This document shows, piece after piece, positions 1 to 8,333 of a stretch of 64,000 nt of DNA (its first letter is position 1; the number at the start of each line of letters is the position of its first letter). The stretch lies in assembly GCF_037975245.1 (NCBI RefSeq), contig NC_092572.1, forward strand, positions 15,072,269 to 15,136,268, written 5' to 3'. Position numbers and translations under genes: made by a program. Below the pieces are notes generated by a model. It saw nothing but the letters and a program-made list of their open reading frames with translations, was not told the origin of the DNA and searched no databases. The DNA is from Apostichopus japonicus. Lineage: Eukaryota; Echinodermata; Holothuroidea; Aspidochirotida; Stichopodidae.

Positions 1-183
1 CCCGATTCTTCTTCAACTTTAGTCCTATTTCTAATCCCTTCGGGGGAAACTTCCATCAGCTTGTCATTTTGGATTGATGAAGCGTTCGGCACGTCGCTAC
101 CAGAATTGGAACAAACTTTTCTGTCTTCTTTTGCCTTCAGGAGGTTATCGTCTGGTAAGCCTTTCCTGATCTGGTAAGAGTTA

Positions 184-386
184 GACTGTACTTAACTCGA
201 GAGGTGAGATGGAGGCTTTCATGTCCATAATGAGACTAGAGAAGGGATCTGAATCAGCTACAGGGGCTTGGGATTCCAATTTATTGTCTCTGTCTGATGT
301 TTCATCATCTTCCCAAGTCTCTCCCAAATTTAAGTCTTCTGGAGGTCTCTCAGGGAGCTGTTCCATGGTGGACACCATAGGTGGTT
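184..386 (-). CDS. putative coding exon of an unrecognised host gene
   Basis: On the minus strand a pyrimidine-rich tract ends in an acceptor-like ACAG at 390-387. An open frame follows from 386 to a TAA at 183-181. The peptide is acidic and Ser/Pro-rich, with stretches such as EQLPERPPEDLNLGETWEDD and DSDPFSSLIMDM, so it looks like a disordered segment rather than a folded domain. No family is recognised. From 185 down to position 1 a different frame is open with no stop (about 61 codons, also protein-like), so a one-base shift near 186 may have cut one longer exon in two. Alternatives are a true C-terminus at 184 or chance. The orientation matches the exon at 1150-1281, but the two are not in compatible phase if joined directly, so another exon or a different gene model is needed. 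Confidence 0.4.
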
Positions 387-432
387 CTGTCCATAAAAGA
401 GTATGAAAGAAAATTACTAGATAGGAATACAC

Positions 433-1147
433 AAGCCATGTAAACTAATTTTTAGATTTCTTGACCTTCGACCTCTTTGACGTCATCAATCACACAGGCA
501 TGAGTTAACATGGTCAGGCACCCACCCACCAAGCTTGAACTCGACAGGACTTGGGGTCTAGGAGGAGTTGTTTTGCTCACTCACTCACGCACACAGACAT
601 ACACACCCACACTCACTTACTCACATTTTTGATGTGGGGTGAAGTACAATATCTCATCTCCCTATTCATTACATGAAGGGAGATGAGATCAAAACAAACT
701 CAACACAAGGTCACAAACAGTTCTGCTTTACAGCAAGAAATAGATAGTGGTCTACTTTAAAATGCACTGTGCAGTTTTCAGTACAGTCAACTGTTTATAT
801 TGTAAATTTAAAAATTATATCGTTTAAGCAGCTTATTTTAGCCGCCCACCCCTCCTCCACTCACCCCCACCCCAAATCGAGTTCTATTAACCTTTCCAAT
901 CCTTTACAACTTGAGATAGTTTAAAATGTCGTTACCAAGACACAGCGTTACCTTTCAACAAGTTACATTTATGGTAAGTAAACATTCAGTTTGGGATTAT
1001 CCAATAACTTGTCTCAATACATTGCATTTACTTTTCCCAGTCAGTTTCTTATTTTTGAATTGTTTTACAAAAGAATAAAACATAGATAATATGTTGCCAG
1101 CTGACAAAACCTTGCTTAAAATAAAACATGTTTAGAGAGTGAAACTT
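433..1147. other. non-coding stretch, probable intron
   Basis: I see no supported gene here. Between the two putative exons lies AT-rich sequence with CA/CT-rich simple sequence at about 575-625 and a short inverted pair around 649-690 (cttcatctc-type words read in both orientations). A C-rich run lies at 842-875. Confidence 0.5.
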
Positions 1148-1149
1148 AC

Positions 1150-1281
1150 TTATGACTGGTTAAAATGTCCCTGTAACTATCGCTACCACTGGACTTCGTG
1201 TTCAGAGATGAGCCATGCTTGTACTCGGACTGAGCCGTATCTCCTAAATTTTCTATAGCCACTTTTTGTGGGGAGAATAAA
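1150..1281 (-). CDS. putative internal coding exon, phase 2 at both ends
   Basis: This is the best-supported host exon. On the minus strand a long pyrimidine tract runs into CCGCTGCAG, giving an acceptor AG at 1283-1282. The exon ends in AA followed by a consensus donor GTAAGT (1149-1144). It is 132 bp, a multiple of three. It begins with the last base of one codon and ends with two bases of another, so it is a symmetrical phase-2 exon. The frame is open throughout and encodes a polar, Ser-rich peptide including VAIENLGDTAQSEY and SSGSDSYRDILTSHK. No domain or family is recognised. It may belong to the same gene as the open frame at 184-386, but the reading phases require at least one more exon between them. 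Ser/Asp/Lys richness suggests a disordered region. Confidence 0.5.
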
Positions 1282-1289
1282 CTGCAGCG

Positions 1290-2055
1290 GAAGATGAAAG
1301 AAAAGAGAACCAACAATGTAGACAGACAGAGGGTGAAAGAAGAACAAACAAAACACACTCAATGAACGTAAGAATATGTACGTCAGGAAGCAGGTGGATG
1401 GCAAAATACCTCTTGCGGTAATGAGCTTAAAAATCATCCATCACTGATAGCAACAACTGCGGTATGCCTTTTAACCCTTTCAATGCCTTAGGTGCCCTCT
1501 TGATCATCCTACAACTTTATCATCTAAGTCAGGGCTCTAAGATTGTCCAAAACTCCAGCAAAATTTGTGCCAAGAACCAGTAAATATTGAGCAGCTGCAG
1601 GAAATGTTAAGGTTTTGATGTACAGTTTTCAAAAAACCACTGAAAAAAAGTTGCTCTTAAAATTCTGTCTATTCTACATGTTTTTTCTCACTCTGGAAAC
1701 CATGCCCCTTGGTGCCTTTTCACAAGTGTATGTAAATAGCCTTGTTTTCCTACTAAAACTACAAAGTTGCCATAGTGCCCCTGCTATCTCAATGAAAATC
1801 AAAGACAATTTCTAATTCTCTCCCTCGAAATAGTGGCTGTGCCCCTCCGGATTCTTAATGAGAGTACATTAATAAACTGGGTACTTAGGTAAAAACTGCA
1901 ATTGCTGATTCAAGGCACCAAACTGCATTAAATAAAAGCTTTCAATATACAAATATCTCTGCATCCTACCCTGTTTGTTTCTGTTACAGCTTATTGTTGC
2001 TCCATTTACTGATACTGTTTATATAAAAAACTACTTATTATCGACTTTTGTTTTC
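1290..2055. other. no gene seen
   Basis: AT-rich sequence between the putative exon and the Penelope-like element. Short open frames here lack splice signals and family resemblance. A (TA)n run at about 2060-2077 marks the edge of the retroelement. Confidence 0.5.
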
Positions 2056-2082
2056 AAAAATATATATATATATATATTTGTA

Positions 2083-2224
2083 TGGTAGTTCGTGGAATAG
2101 CGACCCATACTTTATTACAGATCAGTACGCCTGACGATTGCTGTACAACTACTTGTACAAGAGCGAAACTCTGATTAGCAATGGACTCTTAATAATTTAA
2201 TGTTTATTACAATATATATATATC
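2083..2224 (+). repeat. left pseudo-LTR of the Penelope-like element
   Basis: This segment begins tggtagttcgtggaatagc and ends gtttattacaatatatata. It matches 4492-4606 along its length, apart from about 25 nt missing from the middle of the right copy and scattered substitutions. Direct terminal repeats of this kind are the pseudo-LTRs of Penelope-like elements. The left copy keeps the hammerhead-like core; in the right copy that core is damaged. Confidence 0.65.
2131..2177 (+). ncRNA. hammerhead-ribozyme-like motif in the left pseudo-LTR
   Basis: A CTGACGA box (2131-2137) fits the CUGANGA core of a hammerhead. A strong hairpin follows, with TGTACAA (2142-2148) pairing perfectly with TTGTACA (2153-2159). 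GCGAAAC (2163-2169) then supplies the GAAA core. The next bases can form a 3-bp stem III with a 3-nt loop, one pair of which is mismatched, before a TTA cleavage-type triplet. Two GC pairs can start stem I. Hammerheads are known in pseudo-LTRs of Penelope-like elements. The base of stem II is imperfect (U opposite C), so this copy may be inactive. Confidence 0.35.
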
Positions 2225-2342
2225 AATATATATCATGCTCTACTTCGGTATTGAGCCCTCTCACCGTTGATAGTATTTTAGCTATATTTTATAGTTTGGC
2301 TCCTGAACCTCGGTTGAGCACTCTACTTACTAACAGCAGTAC

Positions 2343-2872
2343 ATGCTTTTACAGCTTAGTATGGAACGATACAACATGAACTACTCGGGCAAGAACATTC
2401 CTTTGCCATCAACTAGAGAATACTTGAAAAGACTGCTAGAGATGACAGAGAAGCTGATAAACGGATGCGATGGAGAGCATTATTTATCCTGGCCGACACT
2501 GACACCGATGCGGAAACGAGTGACACCAGCCGTGACGAGGACAACACCGCCACCACCGATGCATACCGGCTAAAATCGAGATGCGTCCCACCACAAATCC
2601 CGGAGTTGGCTTCATTCGAGTCCAATATGCTGGAAATGGTCGAGAACACTAAGTTCAAGGAAGAGCCGGAGAAGCTCCTGTCCAACCTCAAGAAGGACAT
2701 AGAAAACATCACATCCTCTAAAGAAATCTTCGTAGAGGCGGACAAAACCAGGAACATGTACAAGATGGACCCCGCCAAATACGGTGGGTTGCTAACTGTA
2801 AACATATCTCAGAAATACAAATATGCGGACCGCAACACCGCCACCGAAATAGACAATGAAACACAAGTCTAG
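2343..2872 (+). pseudogene. N-terminal region of the Penelope-like polyprotein, frameshifted
   Basis: Two overlapping frames make up this region. The first (from 2343) includes ERYNMNYSGKNIPLPSTREY and leads into a helical stretch. The frame changes near 2460, and the second (from 2465) continues with MRWRALFIL, an acidic Thr/Asp-rich spacer and a basic/acidic helical part, including VEADKTRNMYKMDPAKYGGL. This is the part that precedes the RT fingers in this retroelement type. The frame changes again near 2865, where the sequence continues as SLADKLKIGNRINKTGPKT. The frameshifts show it is not a working gene. I recognise it by its position before the RT and by the general look of the family, not by a named domain. 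Confidence 0.55.
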
Positions 2873-3610
2873 CTGACAAACTAAAAATAGGTAACCGAAT
2901 AAATAAAACTGGACCCAAAACGGCTTTCGTGACGATCAAGGACCACAAAGAAATTTTTCAAGATAACACAAAATGCAGGCTAATAAACACAAAAAAAACC
3001 TGAAATGGGACGAGTGAGCAAGGCCATGCTTGACCACATAAATGCAAACATACCACAAGCGTACTGGAATGGATTAAAAATATACAGGAAAAGAGCAGTC
3101 TCACCTTTCTGGTCTTCGATATTGTTGATTCTTACCCTTCAATAAGCAAGGATCTCATGCACAAATGTCTAGCATGGGCCAAAGCATACACCAGAATCAG
3201 TGATACTGAATACAAGACTATCATGCACGCAAGGCGATCTCTCCTTCACGATCACAAGGGCAAAAGAGAAGAGAGACATGGGTAACCAATTCCACGTCTC
3301 AATGGGTGCATTTGACAAAGCGGAACTTTGTAAATTGGTGGGAATATTCATTTTGAACCAACTGGAGAAAAACCCCGATATCACTGGTTTGGGACTATAC
3401 AGGGACGATGGGCTACCAGTAATGAGGTCATGCTCAGGCAGCAAAGCAGACAGAATACGAAAAAGCCCTAATCAAGATCGTTCATACATGTGGACTAAAA
3501 ATCACTGTCCAAACGAACTTGAAAACAGTCAACTTCCTTGACGTCACTTTGAACATGAATACCAGCGAGTACCAGCCCTACAGAAAACCAAACAACGAAC
3601 CAATCTACAT
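2865..3610 (+). pseudogene. reverse transcriptase domain of the Penelope-like element, broken
   Basis: The RT is recognisable across several frames. AFVTIKDHKEIFQDNTKCRL (about 2918-2977) is the fingers region. LVFDIVDSYPSIS (3109-3147) is motif A, with the catalytic-type Asp at 3118. GNQFHVSMGAFDKAELCKLV (about 3280-3340) is the next conserved block. YRDDG (3398-3412) is the Y-x-D-D catalytic motif. FLDVTLNMNTSEYQPYRKPN (about 3537-3595) follows as the thumb-side block. A TGA stop interrupts the sequence just after the fingers, and frames shift near 3270 and 3610. The enzyme would have copied the element RNA into DNA at a nicked target; this copy cannot. Confidence 0.65.
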
Positions 3611-4537
3611 ACAGTAAGCCAACACTCGAACCACCCGCCCGGAATAATAAAGAACATACCGCCAGCCATCGAAAGAACAGTCTCTGGTCTATCATCTAAC
3701 CAGGACACATTCAAGGAAGCAGCACCCACCTACAATCATGCCCTCCGGTCAGCTGGATACAACTATACTATCAAATGCCAAAACAAGGAAAACAAAAACA
3801 CCAAACAGAACAAGAAACGCAGGTCAAGAAAAATCACATGGTACAACCCCACATACAGCAAGAACGTAAAGACCAACTTTGCGGCGGACTTCCTAAAACT
3901 CATCGACAAGCAATTCCCACAGACCAACAAGCTACACAAAATCTTCAACAGATCAACAGTCAAAATAAAGTTTCAGCTGTATGAGAAACATGCAACAGAT
4001 CATCAAGTCACACAACTCAAAGGTCATGAAAGAAACGAGCCAACCCCCCCCCAGGAAAAGACATGCAACTGCCGAGAAGTAGACAGTTGCCTACTTCGCG
4101 GCAACTGCTTGGTTAATGACGTCATTTACAAAGCCACCGTCACGTCAGGAACCGACAACGCGTCATACATAGGCCTCGCGAGCAGAGAATTTAAGAAGAG
4201 ATTCAACAACCACACCAAATCATTCCAACATGACCGATATAAGAAAGAAACGGAACTCTCTAAACACATCTGGCAACTCAAGGAGAAAAAAGCTGAATAT
4301 TCAATACACTGGGAAATTGTGTCACAGTCCAAACGCACAAGCGGCAGTCTGGTCTATGCAATCTTTGCAAAGAAAAGCTCCAAATTACCACCCTCAAAGG
4401 CAACACGCTCAACTAGAGAAGCGAGCGCATCTCTACCTGTAGACATGGCAACAGACACAAAAGGAAACCACCCAGCCGTGTCAAACCCAAATGGTAGTTC
4501 ATGGAATAGCAACCCATACTTTATTACGGATCGGTAG
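3593..4537 (+). pseudogene. linker, Cys motif and GIY-YIG endonuclease domain of the Penelope-like element
   Basis: One frame stays open from about 3593 to 4537. It first encodes the end of the RT region (SNHPPGIIKNIPPAIERTVS), then a Lys/Asn/Gln-rich linker. A Cys motif of spacing C-x-C-x5-C-x5-C follows (codons 4064-4108), and then the GIY-YIG domain. Within that domain VIY lies at about 4121-4129 and YIG at 4166-4174, followed by the conserved Arg in FKKRF, the His in NNH, and the Glu in ETELSKHIW. All expected GIY-YIG landmarks are present, so this part is better preserved than the RT. The nuclease is known to nick the target DNA for priming. The frame runs on into the right pseudo-LTR. 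Only the broken upstream part rules out function. Confidence 0.68.
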
Positions 4538-4606
4538 GCCTGGCGATCGCTGAACTCCGAGCAGCAATGGACTCAAAATAGTTAACGTTTATTACAATAT
4601 ATATAT
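4492..4606 (+). repeat. right pseudo-LTR of the Penelope-like element
   Basis: Direct copy of 2083-2224, starting tggtagttcatggaatagc and ending gtttattacaatatatat. It lacks about 25 nt around the hairpin seen in the left copy, and CTGACGA has become CTGGCGA, so the hammerhead-like core is lost. Confidence 0.65.
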
Positions 4607-4667
4607 CTATAATATATATAGATATATATAGATATATATATAGATATATATATATATACAGATATAT

Positions 4668-4718
<51 letters not shown>
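4594..4718. repeat. TA / GATA-type microsatellite
   Basis: Alternating TA with interspersed TAGATA and TGTG steps, ending in about 38 bp of nearly pure (TA)n. It sits between the retroelement and the 373-bp tandem repeat, and similar TA runs occur at the repeat joints. Confidence 0.95.
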
Positions 4719-4721
<3 letters not shown>

Positions 4722-4756
4722 GAAAATCGTAATGAGTTGGAAAATCAAGAACAGTG

Positions 4757-4762
4757 AAAAAA
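4757..4762 (-). terminator. Pol III T6 terminator after tRNA-like copy 1
   Basis: Six consecutive T on the minus strand begin 7 nt after the tRNA-like 3' end, the usual place for a Pol III stop. The same run is present 373 and 746 bp further right, after copies 2 and 3. Confidence 0.6.
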
Positions 4763-4768
4763 CTTTCA

Positions 4769-4840
4769 GCCTCCACCGGGATTCGAACCACGGGCCTCCC
4801 GCTCTGTACGCGGACACCCTAACCACTAGGCTATGGACGC
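4769..4840 (-). tRNA. tRNA-like gene, copy 1 (predicted anticodon ACA)
   Basis: This 72-nt minus-strand sequence folds as a cloverleaf. The acceptor stem GCGTCCA/TGGAGGC pairs 6 of 7. The D stem GCCT/GGGT pairs fully with wobbles. The anticodon stem TCCGC/GCGGG is complete with loop GTACAGA, and the T loop is TTCGAAT. The A box TAGCCTAGTGG and B box GGTTCGAATCC are canonical. Two mismatches sit in the T stem (G-G and T-C). The loop reads anticodon ACA (Cys codon UGU), which animals do not normally use, so this is more likely a SINE head or tRNA relic than a working tRNA. No intron and no encoded CCA. Confidence 0.55.
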
Positions 4841-5141
4841 TGATTGTATGTCCAGAGGTTCGAAACCGGTAAGGAAGATCGTAATTCCACTGTAGGCGTT
4901 TGTCACCTGTATCGAACAATACTAGTTCTGTTTTTGGTGACATATTTTGCCTTACTCTAGAGATCAAACATGATGCTAACCAACTCGAAAATCATTTGTG
5001 ATTCCTAAAGCCGGATCTCGAAAGAGATACTTTGAACAGACTTTATGTTAATGCAATGGAGGTAAACGACAAAGGCAAATGAATATATATAAATGAAAAT
5101 CGTAATGAGTTGGAAAATCAAGAACAGTGAAAAAACTTTCA

Positions 5142-5213
5142 GCCTCCACCGGGATTCGAACCACGGGCCTCCCGCTCTGTACGCGGACACCCTAACCACT
5201 AGGCTATGGACGC
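5142..5213 (-). tRNA. tRNA-like gene, copy 2
   Basis: Identical to the copy at 4769-4840 over all 72 nt as far as I can read, with the same A and B boxes and a T6 terminator just downstream. It belongs to the 373-bp tandem repeat. Confidence 0.55.
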
Positions 5214-5514
5214 TGATTGTATGTCCAGAGGTTCGAAACCGGTAAGGAAGATCGTAATTCCACTGTAGACGTTTGTCACCTGTATCGAACAATACTAGTT
5301 CTGTTTTTGGTGACATATTTTGCCTTACTCTAGAGATCAAACATGATGCTAACCAACTCGAAAATCATTTGTGATTCCTAAAGCCGGACCTCGAAAGAGA
5401 TACTTTGAACAGACTTTATGTTAATGCAATGGAGGTAAACGACAAAGGCAAATGAATATATATAAATGAAAATCGTAATGAGTTGGAAAATCAAGAACAG
5501 TGAAAAAACTTTCA

Positions 5515-5586
5515 GCCTCCACCGGGATTCGAACCACGGGCCTCCCGCTCTGTACGCGGACACCCTAACCACTAGGCTATGGACGC
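5515..5586 (-). tRNA. tRNA-like gene, copy 3
   Basis: Third identical 72-nt copy in the 373-bp tandem repeat, with intact boxes and T6 terminator. The identity of three copies points to recent duplication or homogenisation. Confidence 0.55.
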
Positions 5587-5887
5587 TGATTGTATGTCCA
5601 GAGGTTCGAAACCGGTAAGGAAGATCGTAATTCCACTGTAGGCGTTTGTCACCTGTATCGAACAATACTAGTTCTGTTTTTGGTGACATATTTTGCCTTA
5701 CTCTAGAGATCAAACATGATGCTAACCAACTCGAAAATCATTTGTGATTCCTAAAGCCGGATCTCGAAAGAGATACTTTGAACAGACTTTATGTTAATGC
5801 AATGGAGGTAAACGACAAAGGCAAATGAATATATATAAATGAAAATCGTAATGAGTTGGAAAATCAAGAACAGTGAAAAAACTTTCA

Positions 5888-5940
5888 GCCTCCACCGGGA
5901 TTCGAACCACGGGCCTCCCGCTCTGTACGCGGACACCCTA
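5888..5940 (-). pseudogene. truncated tRNA-like gene, copy 4
   Basis: Only the 3' portion remains (T arm, anticodon stem and part of the middle). The D arm, A box and acceptor 5' strand are missing because the unit breaks at 5940 into (TA)n. The junction shares a TA with the tRNA-like sequence, so a microhomology join is plausible. Confidence 0.7.
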
Positions 5941-7079
5941 TATATATACAAGTAATGCCGTATTATATTCAGATTACTCATACACCTCGTGTATATAGGT
6001 TATGCATGACATATTTGCATATCATATATTTATAAATAGTAACTAATGTATATGTTACTATAATCATTAAATATAATTTTGTCCGGCACGGCTTTCTGTA
6101 TGATGTTGTAACGTTCGGCAAGCTCATAAACATATATATATTATAAATATTAGACACTGGTTTTCGTAGGTGGGAGAATACAAATGTATGAACCGGGCGG
6201 CTGTCAGCAGTGCACGAGGGAAGCACATACAAATCACTTTCACCCACATAGGGCCCCGCTAGTAACGCAGTAAATACACAGGATGTTGAGGAATCTGCGT
6301 GCAAGTATTAAATCAGCATCATTTCGAGCGTGAGCAAATATGATTTTTTTTGTCTCTGGTTGAAAGGTTAGCAGAGCTTGTCACAAAACAAGTTTTGAAG
6401 GTCATCGGGAAAAATTAGTTTCAAGGTTGAGCCTGAACTTAAGAAGTGTTTCAAAGTTACTTGTTAGGCTCACTTTATTGTAAGTTGGGCCCACTATTAG
6501 TATCTGTCGAATGCAAGTCGGGTCTTGAGATAGTTAATCCAGTGTAACATTGCAGCATTAAATCGCTCCTCGTGATTATTAGAGCTGTTTGGCAATGATA
6601 TAGTGTGAGTTTACAGTATTAAACTGTTTACCTATTTTAGCCATGTATATCCTACCATGTAGTCACACAGTGTCTGTATAATATGTCTTCTTTCTCTGTC
6701 ATTAGGCATTCTTTCTGCTTTTAGTCTTCCCTCAAGCACTAGTAGCAGCCTTGGAATTTTGAACTTCTTTGGCCATTAATTCCTATTTTGATAGAAAACA
6801 AACAAAACACACTGTTGATTGTTCATAGTTTCAACTTATCAAATATAGTTTCTGTGATTCAACTAATGGCATTCTATGCTGACCAAATGATGGTAAAATA
6901 AAAGTACTAACAAGTTATTAAATTGTTTGTTAACAGGTGTTGGACTTCTGAAAACGTTTATAATTCTTATGCGGTCAAATAAAATGTCCTACACATAGAC
7001 ACACAATATTGCTCAACCAATTGCTGAATACTAGTCGGCATGATAAAAGGGTCCTGTGGTAGTATACACCTATGAAATG
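5941..7079. other. no gene seen
   Basis: AT-rich sequence with short TA runs near 5941 and 6131. No splice-supported exon, RNA gene or family resemblance was found on either strand. Confidence 0.5.
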
Positions 7080-7586
7080 CCCCAATACACACTAAATCAA
7101 AAAGTAATGTGATCCCTTAATCTATTTAGCTCTCACAAGCTTAATGCAACCAATAACTGGATAGCTGACAAGTTGGCCATTCAAAGCACCCTCAATTTTC
7201 TATATCATAACCATGCAGATTGCTTGTTTACTATGAGAGACTGAAGTTTTCCTCACTTGTAAACAAACCTCTTTACTCAGCAGAAATCAATTTTTGTATG
7301 CTGTTCCAGGGAGGCCTAAATTGGTCTAAACTTACCTCAACTGACCAAATTTTTGTATCACTTGTACTCTCTTTCATGCTCCTTAACATCCCTGCCAAGA
7401 AAACACCAGACCCTAATTGATAACATATCAAGAAATTTGTTCTCCTGTTGCTTTTTCTGAATGAGAACACTTATGGTGGATTGATGTAAATGCTAATAGG
7501 ATTATGCCATCTTAACTAACAATTGAAATTTTTTAGACTCCACATTAAACCTCTTTTAATGATTGTTTGAGAAGTTGTGACTTACA
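7080..7586 (+). repeat. dispersed repeat R1, copy a
   Basis: About 500 bp, recognisable by landmarks such as acacactaaatca, gacaagttggcc, ttgtaaacaaacctctttac, tgctaatagga and ttgagaagttgtgacttaca. Related copies occur at 14087, 16845 and 18450 (plus strand) and at 22040-22441 (minus strand). It lies next to transposase-like remnants here and in the later copies, so it is probably non-coding terminal sequence of that transposon. Copies are clearly diverged, which suggests an old family. Copy a breaks at about 7586 into unrelated sequence that is absent from copies b and c. Confidence 0.8.
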
Positions 7587-8302
7587 CCCAGGGACGTGGC
7601 TAGAGGAGGGGTGGGTGTGGGGGTGTCTCACCCCCGAACTTGATAAAACTGACGATAGTTGGAAAATTGGAGTGCGACAGTTGGAATTTCCGACTGTCGC
7701 ACTACAGTTTATCTAGGCCTATTCATATATTCCTGTGATTGTGAATGACCTAAAAATTGAAAAATTTCGGTCAAAATTGGCCTTTAATCAGTCATATTTA
7801 CCACGTTTGTCTTGCCACTTTCATAAATTGTATCTCGCGATTCTTATACTCCACCACAAAAAACTTGGTATGATTTTGAATACTCCAAAAAAATGCCTAA
7901 TAGAACTACTGTCATAGGCGTAGGGGCCCAATATGATTTGGGGGCGCTGATTTGGGAAAAATATAACCAAAATTGTTCATGTTTCGCGTGTTACACATGT
8001 CAATGCGCATATCATATAGTCATGCACCGGTTTTTACATCGCATGCCAATAACATACAATCATATGCTGTGTTATTACCCTTCCATATTGGTTAGAATTA
8101 TTGGGGAAGTCAATACAATATTTATGGTAATAATAATATCAGTTTAACCATTGAAAAACACATTGCAAATTATCTTTCTTTCAGTAGGTAAAAAACATTT
8201 GGTTGGGGAGGCTAATAACTTTGTGAAGTGAGCGCCAGTGGAGACAAATGTATCGAAAAAAAGTTCAGAACAAAAGTGCAGTCAGTCGCGAAAGACGCCA
8301 CT
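7587..8302. other. unassigned segment interrupting the R1-type element
   Basis: The sequence leaves the R1 pattern after cttaca (7586) and returns near 8303 at gaataggtcac, where copies b and c have a different ~600 bp. It starts cagggacgtggctag, like some hAT ends, but I cannot find the matching inverted end or a target duplication. It contains two strong hairpins (about 7617-7636 and 7671-7703). No gene is seen. Confidence 0.4.
7671..7703. repeat. near-perfect 33-bp palindrome
   Basis: AGTGCGACAGT at 7671-7681 is inverted as ACTGTCGCACT at 7693-7703. The inner bases GGAA/TTCC extend the arms to 16 bp with one mismatch and a 1-nt centre. It could extrude as a cruciform or fold tightly as RNA. 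It may be the core of a small MITE. Confidence 0.7.
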
Positions 8303-8333
8303 GAATAGGTCACTAGGAAATTGTTATATTTTA

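Larger units (their letters stand above)
2083..4606 (+). mobile_element. Penelope-like retroelement, decayed
   Basis: A retroelement about 2.5 kb long. It shows, in order: a left direct repeat, an N-terminal region, a reverse transcriptase with a Y-x-D-D core, a basic linker, a Cys-rich motif, a GIY-YIG endonuclease domain and a right direct repeat of the same sequence. RT followed by a C-terminal GIY-YIG nuclease, with pseudo-LTR direct repeats, is the known layout of endonuclease-bearing Penelope-like elements. The coding part switches frame several times and contains stops, so this copy is dead. AT-rich microsatellite borders both sides, which fits insertion into, or capture by, TA-rich DNA. 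The subfamily assignment is uncertain; a related lineage with the same domain order would look alike. Confidence 0.7.
4714..5940 (-). repeat. 373-bp tandem repeat with a tRNA-like head (SINE-like)
   Basis: Three full units and a fourth, truncated one follow each other with an exact 373-bp period (equivalent points at 4769, 5142, 5515, 5888). Full units differ by only a few substitutions (for example 5270 and 5389). Each carries a tRNA-like Pol III gene on the minus strand, then a T6 terminator, and about 290 bp of unrelated sequence. The fourth unit stops at 5940 inside the tRNA-like part and joins TA-rich DNA. A second B-box-like GGTTCGAAACC lies in each unit on the plus strand (about 4857 in unit 1). 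The pattern suggests a tRNA-derived SINE amplified in tandem. Confidence 0.9.

Noticed and set aside
1615-1815. 66-codon plus-strand frame
   Set aside because: It lacks splice signals, a recognisable family and codon-like composition.
4524-5981. Minus-strand open frames of about 70-147 codons repeated every 373 bp
   Set aside because: They run straight through the tRNA-like genes and (TA)n, and their similarity simply reflects the tandem repeat.
7587-8302. hAT-like insertion starting CAGGGACGTGGC
   Set aside because: No matching inverted end or 8-bp duplication could be found, so only an unassigned segment is reported.
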